Of a stretch of 9,183 bases of DNA, positions 5,800 through 9,183 are shown piece by piece. How positions within the stretch are numbered: the stretch's first letter is position 1; each line of letters starts with the position of its first letter. The DNA is from an uncultured Pseudanabaenaceae cyanobacterium (GTDB lineage: Bacteria > Cyanobacteriota > Cyanobacteriia > PCC-9006 > JAAUQQ01). The DNA lies in NCBI GenBank assembly GCA_938015405.1, contig CALLPZ010000291.1:1-9183 (forward strand), read 5' to 3'. Position numbers and translations under genes: made by a program. The notes under the pieces are model-generated. The model saw nothing but the letters and a program-made list of their open reading frames with translations. It ran no database searches and had not been told where the DNA came from.

Positions 5800-6130
5800 C
5801 GTCGTCTAGAAGGTCCTTAGGAGAAGAGTCAGCGCCGGAGCCACTGGGGGATGCATCGTACAGTGCATCGAGCTGGCTTCGTACATCATCAATGGGCATG
5901 GCACGCATGACCATGAGGGGCTCATCGACAATTTTTCCAGCGTCATCCAACAGCTCTGGGTGGGGCGTGGGACGCTTTTCCGGTGGGGTTGCTGGCCTAT
6001 CAGACCAGGGGCTAGGATCCTGGCCCTGCATGTCCCGCCCCAGGATAAACATGTTGCGGATCAAGTTGCTTACGGCTACGACCGCAAGGACTGTAAATAC
6101 TAAGACGTAGAGCAGATGCAGCACGGCCAT
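5795..6130 (-). CDS. DUF2973 family protein with one membrane anchor
   Basis: This protein of about 110 residues has a single hydrophobic segment at residues 4-22 (LHLLYVLVFTVLAVVAVSN), then a polar Pro-rich stretch. A conserved-looking block follows, HPELLDDAGKIVDEPLMVMR at 57-76, and then DDVRSQLDALYDASPSG. This pattern is that of DUF2973, a cyanobacterial family of unknown function (from memory). With a short N-terminus before the membrane segment, the bulk may face the cytoplasm. The start is debatable: AGAGG abuts the ATG at 6130 directly, whereas the GTG two codons on (6124) sits six bases from AGAGG and would give the ML-H-L-L-Y start usual in the family. DUF2605 lies 199 bases upstream on the same strand, and the symmetric terminator follows the gene. 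A HIP1 site lies at 6149-6156, just before the start. Confidence 0.85.
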   Translation of the reverse strand: MAVLHLLYVLVFTVLAVVAVSNLIRNMFILGRDMQGQDPSPWSDRPATPPEKRPTPHPELLDDAGKIVDEPLMVMRAMPIDDVRSQLDALYDASPSGSGADSSPKDLLDDA

Positions 6131-6329
6131 CCTCTAAAAACGTTCGACGCGATCGCTCGAAAAACATCGGAACCTTTCGACAAAGGAAGCATCTCCTTGG
6201 TGAAGTCCCTGCTAATCTTCCCTATTTTATGGGAAACCCATGAGCTTTGCAGCCTGGCAATTCTCATCGCCCAGATTTCACGGCAAGCCAGAGCCGGATG
6301 ACCTAGGCCTAAAAGTGAGGGGAGATTGA

Positions 6330-6749
6330 TTAAGCAGCTTGGCTGTCTGGGGCAGAGCTGCGACCTAAATGGGGGGTGTCTCGTGCATTGTCTTTGGCCA
6401 CAGCGCCCACGGAGCCTAAACCTGATGGATCTTGGCCAGCTTGCTGGCGACGGAAGCGCATGGTGACTTGCCAACATTCCAACACGAGCTGATGCCAGGG
6501 CATCAACACCGTCATTTCAATGCCTGCTTCCCCCTCAGTTGCTTCCAACAGAGACTGAGCGACAGTGACCTGTTGTTGGGTTTTGCGAACACGGGCGAGG
6601 AGATCAGACTGAGTCCGAGCTTCTAAGAAGATCAGATGCTCTTGCTCCAACAGTTCCCTTGTGCGCTTAAACCAAAATTGAAAGTCTTCCAAAAGTGGCT
6701 CTAGGAAGGCCTTGAGCAACTCCGGCTCCGACAGCGATGGATTAAGCAT
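6330..6749 (-). CDS. DUF2605 family protein
   Basis: From the ATG at 6749 the product is 139 residues, soluble and mostly helical. It begins with LSEPELLKAFLEPLLEDFQF (residues 6-25), continues through an E/Q/R-rich coiled-coil-like stretch (about 28-66), and has the conserved-looking segment LMPWHQLVLECWQVTMRFR at 82-100. The tail (about 105-139) is low in hydrophobics and probably disordered. This pattern is DUF2605, a cyanobacterial family of unknown function (from memory), which I associate with a DUF2973 neighbour, as seen here downstream. The frame is open to an ATG at 6812 (21 extra residues), but those residues are unlike the family and overlap the candidate promoter, so I use 6749. 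No Shine-Dalgarno is evident. The 199-base gap to DUF2973 has only a small ATGGG-AAA-CCCAT hairpin (6229-6241). Confidence 0.85.
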   Translation of the reverse strand: MLNPSLSEPELLKAFLEPLLEDFQFWFKRTRELLEQEHLIFLEARTQSDLLARVRKTQQQVTVAQSLLEATEGEAGIEMTVLMPWHQLVLECWQVTMRFRRQQAGQDPSGLGSVGAVAKDNARDTPHLGRSSAPDSQAA

Positions 6750-6810
6750 AATGCGATGTCTAGTAGCTCGACTCAGCCGACCTTGATGGGATAGCAACCC
6801 ATATGACGGC

Positions 6811-6840
6811 ATTACAACTGGTAGACAGATTCCCTGTTAA
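6811..6840 (-). promoter_or_regulatory. candidate promoter of the DUF2605-DUF2973 genes
   Basis: On the minus strand, TTAACA (complement of 6835-6840, five of six -35 bases) and TGTAAT (complement of 6811-6816, five of six -10 bases) are 18 bases apart. Transcription would begin near 6804, giving a leader of about 55 bases to the ATG at 6749 and excluding the longer start at 6812. AT-rich DNA follows upstream (about 6836-6910), which could act as an UP-type element. Confidence 0.45.
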
Positions 6841-7075
6841 CTAAAATTTTAACTCGATTTACTTTCTCAATGCTCATTATTAATTTTTAGTTTGGAAGTC
6901 ATTTTTCCAATCTGCCTGGGGAGGTGTTATTGCTAGCTGGGGAGCCTACGCGTGATGGTCAGCCATGGGAAAGTTGGTCAATTCTGAGAGGTCCAAGGCC
7001 AACGATCTCGACCCAGTAAGATTAATTACTTTCTAATTGACCCAAAGCCGCGTCTAGTCTGAACAAGACCGCTAC

Positions 7076-7081
7076 TATAAT
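7076..7081 (+). promoter_or_regulatory. -10 element of the thrS promoter
   Basis: A perfect TATAAT lies at 7076-7081, 70 bases before the thrS start, predicting a start site near 7088 and a leader of about 63 bases. No good -35 hexamer lies 16-18 bases upstream (TCTAGT is the nearest), so it may need an activator. A small dyad, AGTAA-GATTAA-TTACT, at 7015-7030 lies roughly 45-60 bases upstream of the -10 element. The rest of the divergent spacer 6841-7075 is AT-rich, with no gene visible. Confidence 0.5.
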
Positions 7082-7151
7082 GTGTGGCTCTGGTGGCAAA
7101 TAAATCTTGCTGTCCATTGTCATTCCCTAAATAAGCCTGCCTAAGCCGTTC

Positions 7152-9014
7152 ATGTCTCCAGAACAGTCCTCCGCCGAAGCTAAATCAGCTAATGCCGCCG
7201 CTAACGCTGCTTCCGAAGCTGCTGAACCGATGAATCTGCCGAAGACCAGTGAATCGGAAACGCTGAAGAAGATTCGCCACAGCACCTCCCATGTGATGGC
7301 TATGGCGGTGCAGAAACTGTTCCCCAAGGCTCAGGTGACGATTGGTCCTTGGACGGAGAATGGGTTTTACTACGATTTTGATGTGCCAGAGGCCTTTACG
7401 GATAAGGACCTGAAGGCGATTAAGAAAGAGATGACGAAGATCATCTATAAGAAGCTGCCTATGACTCGCGAAGAAGTGAGCCGGGAGGAGGCGGAGAAGC
7501 GGATTAAGGCCCAGAATGAGCCTTACAAGTTAGAGATTTTGGAAGGGCTGGAAGCGCCGATCACGCTCTATCACTTGGGCGATGACTGGTGGGATCTCTG
7601 TGCGGGGCCCCATGTGGAGACGACTCAGGAGATTAATCCCAAAGCGATCGCCCTGGAATCTGTGGCCGGTGCCTACTGGCGTGGCGATGAAAATAAAGCC
7701 CAGCTCCAGCGCATCTACGGCACGGCCTGGGAAAACCCCGCCCAGCTGAAGGAATACCAGCGCCGCAAGGAAGAAGCCCTCAAGCGCGACCACCGCAAGC
7801 TAGGCAAGCAGCTCAACCTGTTTGTCTTTAACGATCTTGTTGGTCCGGGTCTGCCCCTGTGGACACCCAAGGGCACGCTGCTGCGCAGTACGCTGTCGAA
7901 CTATCTTCAGGACGAGCAAACCAAGCGGGGTTATCAGGGCGTCGTCACCCCCCACATCGCCCGCGTAGATCTGTTCAAAACTTCGGGCCACTGGCAGAAG
8001 TACAGCGAAGACATGTTCCCGATGATGGCGGAGAGCGATGCCGATCGCTTGCAAGAGCAGGGCTTTGTGATGAAGCCGATGAACTGCCCCTTCCACATTC
8101 AGCTGTATAAGGATTCGCTGCGCTCCTACCGCGAGCTGCCCATGCGCCTCGCAGAATTTGGCACGGTCTATCGCTATGAGCAGTCTGGCGAGCTGGGCGG
8201 CCTGACCCGCGTGCGCGGCTTTACGGTGGATGACTCCCACCTGTTTGTCACGCCGGAGCAGCTGGATGAGGAATTCCTCAATGTGGTGGACTTGATTCTG
8301 GAGGTATTTAAGAGTCTCCAGCTCAAGAACTTTAAGGCTCGCCTCAGCTTCCGCGACCCTGACTCCGATAAATACATTGGGGGCGACGATGTCTGGGAGA
8401 AGTCCCAAAATGCCATCCGTCGTGCTGTGGAGAAGCTGGGCATGGAGCACTTTGAGGGCATCGGCGAAGCGGCGTTTTATGGTCCCAAACTGGACTTCAT
8501 CTTTACCGATGTGCTGGAGCGGGAATGGCAGCTAGGCACGGTCCAGGTGGACTACAACCTGCCGGAGCGCTTTGACCTGGAATATGTGTCGGAAGATGGC
8601 AGTCGCCAGCGCCCCGTGATGATTCACCGGGCTCCCTTTGGTTCCTTGGAGCGCCTGATTGGCATTTTGATTGAGGAATATGCCGGGGACTTCCCGCTGT
8701 GGCTGGCGCCGGAGCAGGTGCGTTTGCTGGCGGTGACGGAGGACTTCTTGCCTTACTGTGAGCAGGTTGCAGCCCAGATGCGAGAGATGGGCGTGCGAGT
8801 TGAGGTGGATAAGAGTGGCGATCGCCTCGGCAAGCTGATTCGCAATTCTGAAAAGGCCAAGATTCCGGTCATGGCTGTGGTGGGTGCCAAGGAAGTGGAG
8901 GCCAATTCCCTCAGCATCCGCACCCGCAAGTCTGGCGAGCTAGGTGCCCTGCCGGTGGGCGAAGTGCTGGAGAAGTTGAAGACTTCAATTGAGGCTCGCG
9001 ATCAAGGCTTTTAG
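7152..9014 (+). CDS. thrS: threonine--tRNA ligase, cyanobacterial type without TGS domain
   Basis: This class II synthetase activates threonine with ATP and charges tRNA-Thr in the cytoplasm. The 620 residues start with an Ala/Glu/Ser-rich, probably disordered extension (1-36). The editing (second additional) domain follows, with H43-x3-H47 and C150-x3-H154, both intact, so clearance of mischarged Ser-tRNA is expected. The catalytic core (about 225-515) has zinc ligands C312 (NCP), H363 (DSH) and H492 (IHR), motif 2 around EFGTVYRYEQSGEL and motif 3 around HRAPFGSLERLIGILIEEY. The anticodon-binding domain is about 520-612. The N-terminal TGS domain of the E. coli-type enzyme (about 640 residues) is absent, as in other cyanobacterial ThrRS I recall. 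The ATG at 7152 lacks a Shine-Dalgarno; an internal ATG at 7230 would remove most of the extension. It has its own promoter and a weak terminator at 9046-9077. Two HIP1 sites fall inside the gene. Confidence 0.97.
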   Translation: MSPEQSSAEAKSANAAANAASEAAEPMNLPKTSESETLKKIRHSTSHVMAMAVQKLFPKAQVTIGPWTENGFYYDFDVPEAFTDKDLKAIKKEMTKIIYKKLPMTREEVSREEAEKRIKAQNEPYKLEILEGLEAPITLYHLGDDWWDLCAGPHVETTQEINPKAIALESVAGAYWRGDENKAQLQRIYGTAWENPAQLKEYQRRKEEALKRDHRKLGKQLNLFVFNDLVGPGLPLWTPKGTLLRSTLSNYLQDEQTKRGYQGVVTPHIARVDLFKTSGHWQKYSEDMFPMMAESDADRLQEQGFVMKPMNCPFHIQLYKDSLRSYRELPMRLAEFGTVYRYEQSGELGGLTRVRGFTVDDSHLFVTPEQLDEEFLNVVDLILEVFKSLQLKNFKARLSFRDPDSDKYIGGDDVWEKSQNAIRRAVEKLGMEHFEGIGEAAFYGPKLDFIFTDVLEREWQLGTVQVDYNLPERFDLEYVSEDGSRQRPVMIHRAPFGSLERLIGILIEEYAGDFPLWLAPEQVRLLAVTEDFLPYCEQVAAQMREMGVRVEVDKSGDRLGKLIRNSEKAKIPVMAVVGAKEVEANSLSIRTRKSGELGALPVGEVLEKLKTSIEARDQGF

Positions 9015-9045
9015 TCTGTTGCACTTAAAACTCATCGCTTGAGAT

Positions 9046-9077
9046 GGAGGAGCAGTTCTTTCCTGGGCTGCTCCTTT
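9046..9077 (+). terminator. probable thrS terminator
   Basis: AGGAGCAG (9048-9055) pairs perfectly with CTGCTCCT (9068-9075), extended by two G-T pairs, with a 12-base loop and a short T-rich tail (TTTCTC). It begins 31 bases after the thrS stop. The loop is large and the T-run short, so efficiency may be modest. The remaining 9078-9183 hold no gene I can support. Confidence 0.6.
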
Positions 9078-9183
9078 CTCATGGGTGTTTACAATTGAAG
9101 GGCAAGCCTCAGCGGAGTTTGCTCCATGGTTGGAGTCGCACCTCCCAAGCCTTCATCATCTCCGTCTAACCGAGGTGTTGTTT

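Noticed and set aside
7800..8450. 216-codon minus-strand frame inside thrS
   Set aside because: It is an antisense shadow of the catalytic core of ThrRS; synthetase genes with strong codon bias often produce such frames.
9085..9183. Frames open to the right edge on both strands (plus from GTG 9085; minus ending with TAA at 9089-9091)
   Set aside because: About 30 open codons are expected by chance. The two frames contradict each other, neither translation is recognisable, and the plus start has no ribosome site.
1..9183. CRISPR array, tRNA, rRNA, riboswitch or phage/defence genes
   Set aside because: I looked for regularly spaced repeats, T-arm motifs, known cyanobacterial small-RNA motifs and nuclease or toxin motifs on both strands and found none.

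Overview
The window looks like chromosomal DNA from a cyanobacterium, probably not a marine picocyanobacterium. Evidence seen directly: the HIP1 palindrome GCGATCGC occurs five times in 9.2 kb (starting at 2870, 3061, 6149, 7644 and 8818), where chance predicts about 0.14. The gene content agrees: a canonical CP12, a DUF3177 membrane protein, a DUF2605/DUF2973 pair, a PatA-type response regulator, and a threonyl-tRNA synthetase of the cyanobacterial type without a TGS domain. The genus cannot be told from this window.

Layout. Bases 1-330 hold what looks like the last 32 codons of a transposase running in from the left edge, followed by a GC-rich palindromic repeat. On the minus strand come a DUF3177 membrane protein (331-933) and cp12 (1239-1466). 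A 636-base divergent spacer with several dyads separates cp12 from a plus-strand FIST-domain sensory protein (2103-3377). The FIST stop codon overlaps, tail to tail, the stop codon of a small Arg/Gln-rich minus-strand gene (3374-3703). Upstream of that gene on the same strand is a PATAN-REC (PatA-like) response regulator (3895-5142).

A gene-poor stretch (about 5143-5794) carries a strong symmetric terminator and a 16-base perfect tandem repeat. Then come the minus-strand genes for DUF2973 and DUF2605 (5795-6749), apparently transcribed in the order DUF2605 then DUF2973. A divergent spacer with one candidate promoter per strand leads to plus-strand thrS (7152-9014) and its weak terminator. The last 100 bases contain no gene I can support.

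How the genes relate. cp12 (redox switch of the Calvin cycle) and thrS (tRNA-Thr charging) are housekeeping functions. The FIST protein and the PatA-like regulator are both signalling proteins lying head to head around a small unknown gene; a functional link is possible but rests on position only. DUF2605 and DUF2973 are, from memory of the families, recurrent cyanobacterial neighbours of unknown function. I found no CRISPR array, tRNA, rRNA or obvious defence system. The window contains uncharacterised genes and some unusual junctions, but nothing I can defend as a complete new system.
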